Positions 16,335 through 23,885 are shown, counted from the first letter of the stretch. The stretch: DNA of 41,873 nucleotides from Marinibaculum pumilum (GCF_042646425.1 NZ_JBHRTR010000016.1:1-41873), one strand, 5' to 3'. Numbers and translations are program-made. The notes: generated by a model not told the origin, from the letters alone.

Positions 16335-16739
16335 TCAGCGCAGGAACAGCACGAAGGGCTGGCAGGGCACCGCGCCGGTGACGCCGGGCGCGTTGATGTT
16401 GTTCTGCATCGTCGGCTTCAGGCTGTTGCGCGCCGGCAGGAAGTTCACGTTGATCCCGACGCAGCCCATCACCGACCGGCTGGGCAGCGAGACGCCGCCG
16501 CCCGCCACCGCCCCGCCGCCGGACACGCCGGGCTGGTCGCCGTTGGTCACCGGTTCGGAACTGGCGATGGTATGCGCCGGCGCCACCGCGATCACCACGT
16601 TCGGCGAAGGCGGCACAGCCAGGGTCGCGGTCCCCAGATTCGGGTAGGGCAAGGGCACCGTGGCCGGCCCGACGACGGTGTTGCAGGTATCGGGAAAGGC
16701 CGTGTGCTGGCCGGGCAGCGAATTGCAGGCGAATACCAT
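16335..16739 (-). CDS. DUF4150 PAAR-like protein, copy 2
   Basis: This 134-residue protein is the same length as copy 1 and mostly identical to it, with the same FPDTCNTVVGPATVPLPYPN start and the same PCQPFVLFLR end. Differences cluster in the variable middle (GTATLAVPPSPNVVIAVAP against ATATTATPASANVLLAVAP). As a bare PAAR-like domain it probably sharpens the tip of VgrG copy 2, which precedes it by 38 bases. A GGATCGGAGACGAAG site lies before the ATG. It is convergent with the three unknown genes and separated from them by a terminator. Confidence 0.88.
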   Translation of the reverse strand: MVFACNSLPGQHTAFPDTCNTVVGPATVPLPYPNLGTATLAVPPSPNVVIAVAPAHTIASSEPVTNGDQPGVSGGGAVAGGGVSLPSRSVMGCVGINVNFLPARNSLKPTMQNNINAPGVTGAVPCQPFVLFLR

Positions 16740-16749
16740 CTTCGTCTCC

Positions 16750-16779
16750 GATCCCTGGTGACCTGATCCCTGGTGACCT
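16750..16779. repeat. 15-base tandem duplication at the vgrG copy 2 stop
   Basis: GATCCCTGGTGACCT occurs twice in direct succession (16750-16764 and 16765-16779). The second copy runs into the vgrG stop codon at 16778-16780. It accounts for most of the longer spacer here compared with module 1 (38 against 29 bases). Confidence 0.9.
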
Positions 16780-18781
16780 AGCCCCTATCACCCTGGTCGT
16801 GGCCGCCATCGTCCTGGCCGCCATCGCCCTGTCCGGCCGGGGCGGCGCCGTTCCCCTGCCCGTCGGGCATATCCAGCAGGCTCGGCTTGTCGACGGTACC
16901 GTCCTTGATCGTCGTATGCACGCCCTTGTTGGCACGCACGAAGGCGCCGTCGAACATCTCGATGGTGACGGTGCCGCCGACGGTGATGTTGAAATTGCCC
17001 ATCACCTTGAGGTCCAGGTCGCCGCCGACCCGCAGCGACCGGTCGCCGAAGGTGATGTCCTCGAAATCGCCGCCGGTGAAGTCGCCGCGGCGCTCCTTCG
17101 CGCTGACCAGCAGCAGTTCCTCGTCCCGCTTGTCGTACATCAGCATGCCGTTGCCGCCACGATCGGTGAGCCCGGTCATCAGGCGGTTCTGCACCGGCTG
17201 CGGCAGCATGTTGTGGGTCTGTGCCGGCGGCGGATAGGCGGGCTTCGCCCGGCTGTTGTACAGCGAACAGATGATGCAGGGCCGGTCGGGATCGCCGTCG
17301 ATGAACTCCACCAGCACCTCGTCGCCGTTGCGCGGCCAGTTCATGGTGCCCCAGCGCGCGCCCGCCCAGGGCTGGCCGATGCGCGCCCGCACCGGCGACG
17401 GCTTCGCCTGGTCGTCCCACTTGAAGACGATCAGGGCATGGACATCCTTGTCGATGTCGACCAGCTCGCTCTCCGGCTCGGCGACGACATTGGCGATCTG
17501 CGGCACCTGCAGCGGCGGCCGGTCCGGCAGTGGCGACGGGCTGAAGGGCACGTCGGTGCGCAGCGCCTCGAACACATTGCGGAAGATGCCGGCGCCGTCG
17601 GGACGGCGGCGGCGCAGTTCGTGCCGTACCAGGCAGACCATGAAGCGGTCGCCCGGCCCGATCCCGGGCAGGCGCTCCGCCCCTTCCAGCGGCAGGCTGA
17701 GCACCGCGCCCGGCATCATGTCGGGGCAGATGCTCTCCACCCGCAGGAACCATTTCTGGTGGGCGAAGGCGTTCATCCGCCGCTTCGCCATGGTGTCGAC
17801 GCCGCTGGTCAGCTTCTGGAAGCCGCCAGGATAGTCGTAGACCTGGTGCACGCCCTTGTCCGCCGGATACTGCGCCACCAGCCGGGCGGCCGCGTTCTGG
17901 GGGTTGTAGTCGCGCATCATGTACTGGTTGGGCACCAGGCGGGAGCGCATGCCGACATCGGTGACGACATCGTCCATCAGCTCCACGATGTCGTCGCGGT
18001 TGTAGGACAGCCGCATCGGCCGGCCGTCCAGCACGTCCAGTTTGGCGTCGTCATTGTCCTGGCACAGCGTGATATGCGTGCCCTGGGAATCGTGCCGGAA
18101 GTTCAGGAAGATGTTGTCGCGTTCCAGCACCCGCATCAGGAAAACCAGGTCGGATTCGTCCATCTGAACGCTGAAGTCGCGCCGGCTCAGGTCCTTCAGG
18201 TTGCAGTGGGTGGTGGGCGCGCCGCCATAGGCATTGCCATATTCCTGCACCATGGTCTCCAGGATGTCCGCGGCGGTGCCCTTCCAGACCCGGCGCCGCC
18301 GGGAATAGCCGAACAGCGCGATCCAGGGGCCGATCAGCACCTCCAGGGTGCGGCGGTCGCCGACGCATTCGTCCTTGTAGGCGGCGAACAGCACGATGCC
18401 ATGCACCAGGCGGCCACCCATCTGCAGGGTCGCCGGCGCGTCGGTCAGCCCGCCCGTCGTCTCGTTCCCCATCAGCAGCGGGAACTTGTAGGCCTCCATG
18501 CCGACCTGCGCCCAGATGTAATAGGGCTGCGGCGTGTCCAGCACGAAGGGCAGGCCGTGCGGCCAGGCCAGGTCGCGCAGCGGCCCGGGCTGCGGGTCGG
18601 TCATGTCCATCCGCGCCTGGTCGACGAAATCCTCAGCCTCCTGGAAGGCGCCGTCGATCCGGATCGGCTGCCCGGACAGGCCCTCTACGAAGGTCATCGA
18701 GTGCAGCTTGTCGCCGGCGAAGACCATCTCGCCCCCGGCGACCCCGCCACGCGGCCGAAGCGTCAGTTTCAGACCATCCAT
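16778..18781 (-). CDS. vgrG: type VI secretion tip protein VgrG, copy 2
   Basis: This 667-residue VgrG is closely similar to copy 1 throughout the gpD/gp44 base and the gp5-like OB fold (about residues 455-515; WGTMNWPRNGDEVLVEF). The region after the NFNITVGGTVTIEM strands keeps KDGTVDKP, then diverges into a tail rich in Gly, Asp, Gln and His with no toxin fold. I chose the ATG at 18781 because AGAGGA precedes it and the N-terminus then matches copy 1 (MDGLKL against MEGLQL); the frame is open to 18934. DUF4150 copy 2 follows. Tails of VgrG select cargo, so the divergence of the two tails suggests two delivery partners. Confidence 0.93.
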   Translation of the reverse strand: MDGLKLTLRPRGGVAGGEMVFAGDKLHSMTFVEGLSGQPIRIDGAFQEAEDFVDQARMDMTDPQPGPLRDLAWPHGLPFVLDTPQPYYIWAQVGMEAYKFPLLMGNETTGGLTDAPATLQMGGRLVHGIVLFAAYKDECVGDRRTLEVLIGPWIALFGYSRRRRVWKGTAADILETMVQEYGNAYGGAPTTHCNLKDLSRRDFSVQMDESDLVFLMRVLERDNIFLNFRHDSQGTHITLCQDNDDAKLDVLDGRPMRLSYNRDDIVELMDDVVTDVGMRSRLVPNQYMMRDYNPQNAAARLVAQYPADKGVHQVYDYPGGFQKLTSGVDTMAKRRMNAFAHQKWFLRVESICPDMMPGAVLSLPLEGAERLPGIGPGDRFMVCLVRHELRRRRPDGAGIFRNVFEALRTDVPFSPSPLPDRPPLQVPQIANVVAEPESELVDIDKDVHALIVFKWDDQAKPSPVRARIGQPWAGARWGTMNWPRNGDEVLVEFIDGDPDRPCIICSLYNSRAKPAYPPPAQTHNMLPQPVQNRLMTGLTDRGGNGMLMYDKRDEELLLVSAKERRGDFTGGDFEDITFGDRSLRVGGDLDLKVMGNFNITVGGTVTIEMFDGAFVRANKGVHTTIKDGTVDKPSLLDMPDGQGNGAAPAGQGDGGQDDGGHDQGDRG

Positions 18782-19192
18782 CGCACCATCCTCTGCGATC
18801 GCCGCAGGCCCCAGGGGTGGCGGCGCGTTCGGGTCTATCCCTGCAGGAGAATATTGGCTGCATTGCGGCCATGCCGGGGCCGGATCAGGCCCGGCCGCTG
18901 CCCCTCGCGCTGCAGCCGGGACAGGACGGTACACCGCTGCGCTCGGCCGACAAACAGGAATAAGGCGGCTGTTGCGTCACGCGGAAAAGGGTGCGGTCGA
19001 TGCCCAGGGAACAGATTGTGGGGGGGATGGATCGCGGGGGGAAAGGAGTTGGAGCCTGCCGGGTCCGCCCCCAGAGTTTGTTTCTCTGGCCGGTTCCGGT
19101 TGGCTTGCCGAGACGAAGCTCGCGGAAGCTGCGCCCGCCTTCGCCCTACGGGCTGCGGCGCGGCATCCTTCGCACGCTCCGCGAGCGAAAGG
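18782..19192. other. non-coding spacer between vgrG copy 2 and tRNA-Val
   Basis: About 410 bases contain no frame I trust. The part next to the tRNA has small inverted repeats (TTCGC...GCGAA at about 19168-19188, downstream of the tRNA on its own strand) that could end the tRNA transcript. Nothing resembles an integrase, an attachment site or a promoter with clear boxes. Confidence 0.5.
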
Positions 19193-19267
19193 TGGTGGGC
19201 GGTACTGGGATTGAACCAGTGACCTTCGCGATGTCAACGCGACGCTCTCCCGCTGAGCTAACCGCCC
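19193..19267 (-). tRNA. tRNA-Val (anticodon GAC)
   Basis: Read on the minus strand it begins GGGCGGT and closes with ACCGCCC, giving a perfect 7-base acceptor stem. The D arm is GCTCAGCGGGAGAGC. The anticodon stem TCGCG/CGCGA encloses the loop TTGACAT with anticodon GAC, and the T arm is ACTGG-TTCAATC-CCAGT. The discriminator A is followed by a genome-encoded CCA (19195-19193). Confidence 0.97.
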
Positions 19268-19409
19268 GTCCGGACGGGACCCTTTTCCGGGTCCCTCGCG
19301 AGAAGCGGCGGGGCATGGTTGCGCCCGCCGGCAAGGCTGGATCTACTATCGCCCCGCGGCGTGCAATGCAAGAGTGGATGTTGCCCGCTGCCGCTTCTAT
19401 ATCGCCTGC

Positions 19410-19478
19410 ATGAGTTCCAGCATGATCCACCCCGCCCTGCGCGACCGCCCGGCCCGTCCGGGTGCCGGTTCCCGATGA
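19410..19478 (+). CDS. possible 22-residue leader peptide
   Basis: An ATG at 19410 opens a 22-codon frame whose TGA overlaps the ATG of the next gene as ATGA (19475-19478). Such overlap often couples translation. The peptide is Ser/Pro/Arg-rich (MSSSMIHPALRDRPARPG) and has no recognised function. No good ribosome site precedes it, so it may be chance. Confidence 0.25.
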   Translation: MSSSMIHPALRDRPARPGAGSR

Positions 19479-20413
19479 CGAAACGGCGGCCCCCGCCCGA
19501 CACGCCGCCCGACGCGCCGTTCGCGGACCCGGGCCGGGCGATCCGGGTCGATCCCGGCGTCGCGCCGGTGCTGCCGGTCGTCGTCTCCAGCCCGCATAGC
19601 GGCCGCGACTATCCGGCGGAGTTCGTCGCCCTGTCGCGGCTGGACCGCGACACCCTGCGGCGGTCGGAGGACAGTTTCGTGGAGGAGCTGTTCGGCGATG
19701 CGCCGGTGGCCGGCGCGCCGCTGCTGCAGGCGCTGTTCCCCAGGGCCTATTGCGACCCGAACCGGGAAGCCTATGAGCTGGACCCGACGATGTTTGCCGA
19801 CGCCCTGCCCGATTATGTGAACACCCGCAGCCCGCGGGTGGCCGGCGGGCTGGGCACGATCGCGCGGGTGGTCAGCGTCGGGCACGAGATCCACAGCCGA
19901 AAGCTGACCTTCGCCGAGGCGCTGGAGCGGATCGAGAGCTGCTGGCGCCCCTATCACGAAGCGCTGTCGGCGCTGCTGAGCGGCACTCTGGACCGGTTCG
20001 GCCACGCGATCCTGCTGGACTGCCATTCGATGCCGTCGGTCGGCGGCTGGGGCGACCGCGACCGCGGCCGCCACCGCCCGGACGTGGTGCTGGGCAACCG
20101 CCACGGCACCGCCTGTGCGGAGACCGTGATCGACACCGCCGCCACGATCCTGGATGCCGCCGGCCTGCGGGTGGTCCGCAACGTGCCCTATGCCGGCGGC
20201 TTCAACACCCAGCACTACGGCCGTCCCGCGCAAGGCGTGCATGCCCTGCAGGTGGAGATCAACCGCGCCCTCTACATGGACGAGCTGCGCTTCGAGCGGA
20301 CGGCGGACTTCGCCCGCCTGCGCGCCGTGATGGACCGCCTGGTGCGCGAACTCGGCGCGCTGGACCTGGGCGGCGCCATCGAGAACGAGATCCTGCCCAA
20401 CGCCGCCGAGTAG
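19475..20413 (+). CDS. N-formylglutamate amidohydrolase family protein
   Basis: This 312-residue protein belongs to the N-formylglutamate amidohydrolase (FGase) family. HutG-type members hydrolyse N-formyl-L-glutamate to glutamate and formate at the end of one histidine degradation route. Family motifs are SSPHSGRDYP near the N-terminus, GHEIHSRKL, LLDCHSMPS (a likely metal site), NRHGTACAE, and GGFNTQHYGRP followed by ALQVEINRALYMDE. The start at 19475 is used because the upstream frame is not family-like. No other hut genes adjoin it, so a different N-acyl amino acid substrate is possible. A tRNA lies upstream on the opposite strand. Confidence 0.88.
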   Translation: MTKRRPPPDTPPDAPFADPGRAIRVDPGVAPVLPVVVSSPHSGRDYPAEFVALSRLDRDTLRRSEDSFVEELFGDAPVAGAPLLQALFPRAYCDPNREAYELDPTMFADALPDYVNTRSPRVAGGLGTIARVVSVGHEIHSRKLTFAEALERIESCWRPYHEALSALLSGTLDRFGHAILLDCHSMPSVGGWGDRDRGRHRPDVVLGNRHGTACAETVIDTAATILDAAGLRVVRNVPYAGGFNTQHYGRPAQGVHALQVEINRALYMDELRFERTADFARLRAVMDRLVRELGALDLGGAIENEILPNAAE

Positions 20414-20456
20414 CGACAGCGGCCTAAAGCGTTCCCAATCTAGGTAGACACTTGTC

Positions 20457-20544
20457 GTTCTCGGGCTAGACCCGAGAACCCATTCCGCAAGCCATGACAT
20501 CCCGCGGAGTTCGCGGAATGGATCCTAGGCTCAAGGCCTAGGAT
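20457..20544. repeat. composite of three inverted repeats between convergent genes
   Basis: Three perfect 9-base stems follow one another: GTTCTCGGG/CCCGAGAAC (20457-20479), CCATTCCGC/GCGGAATGG (20480-20521) and ATCCTAGGC/GCCTAGGAT (20522-20544). The layout resembles the dispersed palindromic elements of alphaproteobacterial genomes. Its place between two convergent stops also suits a bidirectional terminator. A related element lies at 41635-41810. Confidence 0.75.
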
Positions 20545-20590
20545 TACGGCTTGGTGTCGCAGCATCGTTTCCGCCATTTCTTGTAGTGCT

Positions 20591-21655
20591 CTAAGGCGTC
20601 AGCACGGCGCGGCCGCGGATGCGGCCGGCCCGCAGGTCGTCCAGCGTGGCCTGCGCCGCGTCCAGCGGCCGGGTCTCCAGCGGCACCGGCTGGATATGGC
20701 CGGCCCGCGCCAGATCGACCAGCTCCCGCAATTCCTCCAGGGAACCGACATAGGAGCCGTTCAGCGCGATCGCGCGCAGCGGCAGGGTCGGCACCGGCAC
20801 CTCGATGGCACCGCCGAACAGGCCGACGACGATCAGCTTGCCGCCCTTGCGCAGCAGCGCCATGCCCAGCTCCGCCGTCGACTGCGCGCCGACGAAGTCG
20901 ATGGCGGAGGCAAAGCCCTCCTTCGCCTGCAGCAGGCGCTTGCGGATCCCCTCCTCGTTCGGGTCGACGGCCTCCGAGGCGCCGGCGTCCAGCGCCGCCT
21001 GGCGCTTTGCCGGGTCGATCTCCGCCACCACCGGACCGACACCATAGACGGCGCGGGCCAGGCCGACGGCTGCCAGGCCCAGTCCGCCGGCGCCGATGAT
21101 CAGCAGCGGATGGTCCGCATCCACCGGCGCCGCCTTGCGGATCGCGCCGAAGGCGGTCAGCCCGGAACAGGCCAGGGTGGCCGCGAAGGCGTCGGGCAGC
21201 GGGTCGTAGGCGACCAGGTAGCGCGGATGGTCGGCCAGCAGGTAGGTGCTGAAGCCGCCGTCCAGGGTGGTGCCGTGGCTGCGCGGCCGGGCGCAGATAT
21301 GCTCGTTGCCCTGCCGGCACAGCAGGCACTGGCCGCAGCCGCCCCAGGGAAAGACGATGCGCCGGTCGCCGGGCGCGACGCCTTCCGCCTCCGGCCCCGC
21401 GGCGACCACCTCGCCGACGACCTCGTGGCCCAGCACCCGCGGCAGCTTGATGCCGCGGCCCAGGTCCATCTTCTGCCCATGGCCCAGGTCGAAATAGCCG
21501 TCGGCGATGTGGATGTCGCTGTGGCAGACGCCGCAGGCCCGCACCTTCAGCAGGACCTGGCTGCCCTCCGGCTGCGGCGGCGCCTCGGTCACCTCCTGCA
21601 GCGGCCCGCCGAATTCCACCAGCTTGAAGCTGCGCCGCGTCTGCGCGTCCGTCAT
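20591..21655 (-). CDS. zinc-dependent alcohol dehydrogenase (MDR family)
   Basis: This 354-residue medium-chain dehydrogenase oxidises alcohols or reduces aldehydes with NAD(P). Catalytic zinc ligands are C44 in CGVCHSD and the GHE of LPRVLGHEVVGEV. The structural zinc loop has four cysteines (CGQCLLCRQGNEHIC). The nucleotide fold starts at IIGAGGLGLAAVGLARA. The length is normal and no key residue is missing. The ATG is preceded by GGGGAGGAGAAG. It stands alone on its strand, and the substrate cannot be inferred. Confidence 0.92.
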   Translation of the reverse strand: MTDAQTRRSFKLVEFGGPLQEVTEAPPQPEGSQVLLKVRACGVCHSDIHIADGYFDLGHGQKMDLGRGIKLPRVLGHEVVGEVVAAGPEAEGVAPGDRRIVFPWGGCGQCLLCRQGNEHICARPRSHGTTLDGGFSTYLLADHPRYLVAYDPLPDAFAATLACSGLTAFGAIRKAAPVDADHPLLIIGAGGLGLAAVGLARAVYGVGPVVAEIDPAKRQAALDAGASEAVDPNEEGIRKRLLQAKEGFASAIDFVGAQSTAELGMALLRKGGKLIVVGLFGGAIEVPVPTLPLRAIALNGSYVGSLEELRELVDLARAGHIQPVPLETRPLDAAQATLDDLRAGRIRGRAVLTP

Positions 21656-21869
21656 CGACTTCTCCTCCCCCTGAAGGCACCGCGCCCTGTCCCGACCGGG
21701 CGATGCGCCTTGTCATTCCGATCTCATGGTGCCGGCGATCTCATGCTGCCGGGGGAGGCGACTGTAGCCGCGGCGAACGGCCGGTCAATGCGGCGACCGA
21801 TCCGGCAGCCGGCAGGCCGGCATCGGCCGGTCCCGCTCGCGGCGCTCGGTGATGAGGAACGGGGTCGAT

Positions 21870-23105
21870 CTAGGCTGCGTGAACCGGCCAGTCCGCCGCC
21901 TTGCCGGTGGCGCCGGTGGGCAGGACAGGCCCGAAGCTCAGGGCACGCGGGCGCTCCGCGACCGGCAGATTGCCTTGTATCCATGCCGTCAGGCTGCGCC
22001 GCAGTTCCACCTCCGGGGCCGCACCGGTCGCCGGCACGATGAACGCCTTCAGCCGCTGCCCCTCCTCCGGGCGCATCAGCCGCACCGCGCAGTCGGCGAT
22101 ATCCGGATGGGCCAGCAGCCGTTCGCGGACCCGCGCCGGGGAGACGTTGATGCCGCCGACCTGAACGACATGGTCGCGGCGTCCCTGCGGCAGGAAACGG
22201 CCGTCATGCCAGGCAAGCCGGTCGGGGAGGTCGTGGCGGCACGGGCCGGCCGCGCCCGCGCGCTCGGCGATGCCGTCCTCGAAACGCCACCAGGGAAAGG
22301 GGGCGAAGCCGTCGTCCGGATCGTCCCGCCAGCCCAGGCCGGAGGTCTCCGAACTGCCGAACACCTCAACCAGGCGTTCGAGCCCCAGCGCCTGCAGCCC
22401 GATCGCCAGCTCCGGCGGACAGGGAGCGGTGGAGCTCGTCCCCGCAACCCCGGCCGGCAGGCCCGGCGCCACCTGGAGCACGACCGACCACCAGGCCGGG
22501 TGCGCGACCACCAGGTCGCCCGGCTGGAGTACCGCCCCCAGCGCCGCCGGCGAGCGGCCGCGCAGATCCACGACCGGCACCTCGATGCCGAGATGGCGGG
22601 GCAGCAGGACGGTGAATATGAAGCCGTAGATATGGTGCGCGGGCACCGCGGTCAGCAACCGCCGGCGGCCGCCCAGCAGGGTCGCCAGGAAAGCGGCCTC
22701 CGCCTCAAGTGCCGCCAGATCGTGACTGCAGGACGTCCCGGCCCCGGTGCTGCCGGAGGTTCGGAAGGTGACGACGGAATCGAAACGCTCCAGTGCGGCC
22801 GCCGCGATCTGCTGCCAGTCGCCAAACCTGCGGTGCATCAGGAGATAATCCTCGATGCCGCTTCGCCGCATCTCCAGCAGTTCGGCCAGGGCGGAGGCAA
22901 GGCCCAGCAGGTCGAGGGAATCCGCACCGAGCCCGTCTTCCCCGATCGCCAGCTCCGGCGTCCAGGGATGCGGCGGCAGCTGTGGCGCCGACCCGGGCCG
23001 CAGGCGGGCGAACTCGCCTGCGACAAGGTCGCCGACCACCCGCGTCAGGGCCGCCGGGCCCCGCCACCAGGATGGTGGCGGGGCGGCATCGGAACGAACG
23101 GTCAC
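21870..23105 (-). CDS. p-coumarate ligase for PYP, with carrier-protein-like N-terminus
   Basis: This 411-residue AMP-forming ligase directly follows pyp, as the p-coumarate:CoA ligase does in known photoactive yellow protein clusters, and presumably activates p-coumaric acid for attachment to the PYP cysteine. The adenylation core shows TSGSTG (116-121), FGSSETSGLGWR, GRRDHVVQVGGINVSP and a C-terminal PTGATGKAAD with the usual lysine. It is shorter than plant-type 4CL. Residues 18-100 look like an acyl carrier protein, with a helix, then GADSL (60-64), the helix DLLGLASALAELLEM and IEDYLLMHRRFGDW; S63 would be the phosphopantetheine site. I chose GTG at 23105, 11 bases after the pyp stop; no ATG fits upstream of the conserved part. 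An 11-base hairpin lies just inside the gene. Confidence 0.82.
   Translation of the reverse strand: MTVRSDAAPPPSWWRGPAALTRVVGDLVAGEFARLRPGSAPQLPPHPWTPELAIGEDGLGADSLDLLGLASALAELLEMRRSGIEDYLLMHRRFGDWQQIAAAALERFDSVVTFRTSGSTGAGTSCSHDLAALEAEAAFLATLLGGRRRLLTAVPAHHIYGFIFTVLLPRHLGIEVPVVDLRGRSPAALGAVLQPGDLVVAHPAWWSVVLQVAPGLPAGVAGTSSTAPCPPELAIGLQALGLERLVEVFGSSETSGLGWRDDPDDGFAPFPWWRFEDGIAERAGAAGPCRHDLPDRLAWHDGRFLPQGRRDHVVQVGGINVSPARVRERLLAHPDIADCAVRLMRPEEGQRLKAFIVPATGAAPEVELRRSLTAWIQGNLPVAERPRALSFGPVLPTGATGKAADWPVHAA
23058..23084 (-). promoter_or_regulatory. hairpin at the start of the ligase gene
   Basis: GCCCCGCCACC and GGTGGCGGGGC form a perfect 11-base stem around five bases, beginning 21 bases inside the ligase reading frame and 33 bases after the pyp stop codon. 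It could slow or stop transcription or protect the 3' end of pyp mRNA, so that more PYP than ligase is made. There is no T-run, so it is not a classical terminator. Confidence 0.5.
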
Positions 23106-23116
23106 GGCTTGCAGGA

Positions 23117-23506
23117 TCAGAGGCGCTTCACGAAGACCCAAAACGTGTTGTCGACCAGGGCCTTCTTCATATGCACCTTCACCTTCGTCGGCTTCATCTT
23201 GTAGTCGAAGGTGTACTCGAACATCGTATTCAGGTCGCCGCTCTTGACACCCTGGTCGAACACGCCCTTGAACTTCGGCGAGTTGGTGCAGGGTGCAACA
23301 TCGGTGAAGAAGTTCTTGCCGATGACTGCCTTCGGGTCGCGGCCGGTGATCGCGCCCTCGGCGGCGTTGTACTGCAGCACCTTGCCGGCGCCATCGAGCT
23401 GGATGGCGCCGAACGCCAGCTTGTCCAGCTGGCCGGAATCCATCTTGGCCATGACGTTGTCGATATCGGCCTTGCCGAATTCGACGAACTTCATCGTGTC
23501 TGCCAT
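23117..23506 (-). CDS. pyp: photoactive yellow protein
   Basis: This 129-residue PAS-fold protein is a photoactive yellow protein, the cytoplasmic blue-light receptor that binds p-coumaric acid through a thioester. It aligns with the Halorhodospira protein with an offset of four residues, and all chromophore-pocket residues are present: Y46, E50, T54, R56 and the attachment cysteine C73 (DVAPCTN; equivalent to Y42, E46, T50, R52, C69), as well as Y98, F100, Y102 and M104. The end KVKVHMKKAL...WVFVKRL is typical. The first ATG is used; a second ATG four codons in would give 125 residues, the classical length. The ribosome site is weak (AGGA 13 bases upstream). The ligase gene follows at once. 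No tyrosine ammonia-lyase gene is in the window. Confidence 0.96.
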   Translation of the reverse strand: MADTMKFVEFGKADIDNVMAKMDSGQLDKLAFGAIQLDGAGKVLQYNAAEGAITGRDPKAVIGKNFFTDVAPCTNSPKFKGVFDQGVKSGDLNTMFEYTFDYKMKPTKVKVHMKKALVDNTFWVFVKRL

Positions 23507-23609
23507 TTTTCAACAATGTCCTGTGTGAGCCCGGAGACATTCCGGTCGCGGCGCGGAAGAGACTGGCAGGCCGGAATGAAGGATCGGTGAACGCCGCCCG
23601 GTTCGTGCC

Positions 23610-23625
23610 TCGCGGTTGACCGCGA
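23610..23625. promoter_or_regulatory. palindrome upstream of pyp
   Basis: TCGCGGT-TG-ACCGCGA is a perfect 7-base inverted repeat with a 2-base centre, about 104 bases before the pyp ATG. Its size and position suit a repressor or activator site. No promoter boxes are clear around it. Confidence 0.4.
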
Positions 23626-23762
23626 CCCTGCCTCGCAGGAGATACGCGGTCGGCGGCGACCCGGATCTGAGACCGATGGAATAATTCCGCGCCCCGGCGG
23701 CAAGGGCCGTGCGCCCCGAGATTCGGGCACGGCAGCGCCATGAAGGTCCGTTGGCCGCGGAC

Positions 23763-23848
23763 AAAAAAATGGGCCGCGACAAGCGCGGCCCAAGTTTAGG
23801 GAGGAAACGCCCAAGAAGGGCAAGCGACCCAGGCAAGCCCGTGTCGCA
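23763..23848 (-). ncRNA. suhB/MmgR (alpha-r8) family small RNA
   Basis: On the minus strand a GCCC-TTCTT-GGGC stem is followed by TTTCCTCCCT (plus-strand 23798-23807), the fully conserved single-stranded 10-mer of the MmgR/suhB small RNAs of alphaproteobacteria. After a short AAACTT link comes a strong terminator stem GGGCCGCG/CGCGGCCC (23771-23791) with seven Ts. MmgR limits polyhydroxybutyrate granule accumulation in Sinorhizobium and probably base-pairs with ribosome sites through the C-rich 10-mer. The 5' end is placed from a promoter-like sequence and is approximate. The terminator also insulates pyp from the radical SAM gene upstream. Confidence 0.75.
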
Positions 23849-23854
23849 CTGCAC

Positions 23855-23884
23855 AATCTGCCACCGAAAAAGCCCTTTGCCAAG
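23855..23884 (-). promoter_or_regulatory. probable promoter of the small RNA
   Basis: On the minus strand CTTGGC (23884-23879) and CAGATT (23860-23855), 18 bases apart, approximate the alphaproteobacterial CTTGAC/CTATAT boxes. Transcription would start near 23848. A GTGCAATGC motif lies directly upstream of the -35 box. Confidence 0.45.
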
Positions 23885-23885
23885 G

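Noticed and set aside
19193..19267. tRNA-Val as integration site for the secretion island
   Set aside because: No integrase gene and no duplicated tRNA 3' end were found in the window.
23507..23762. Sigma-54 promoter for pyp
   Set aside because: A TGGC...TGC-like string near 23735 has the GG and GC elements one base too close.
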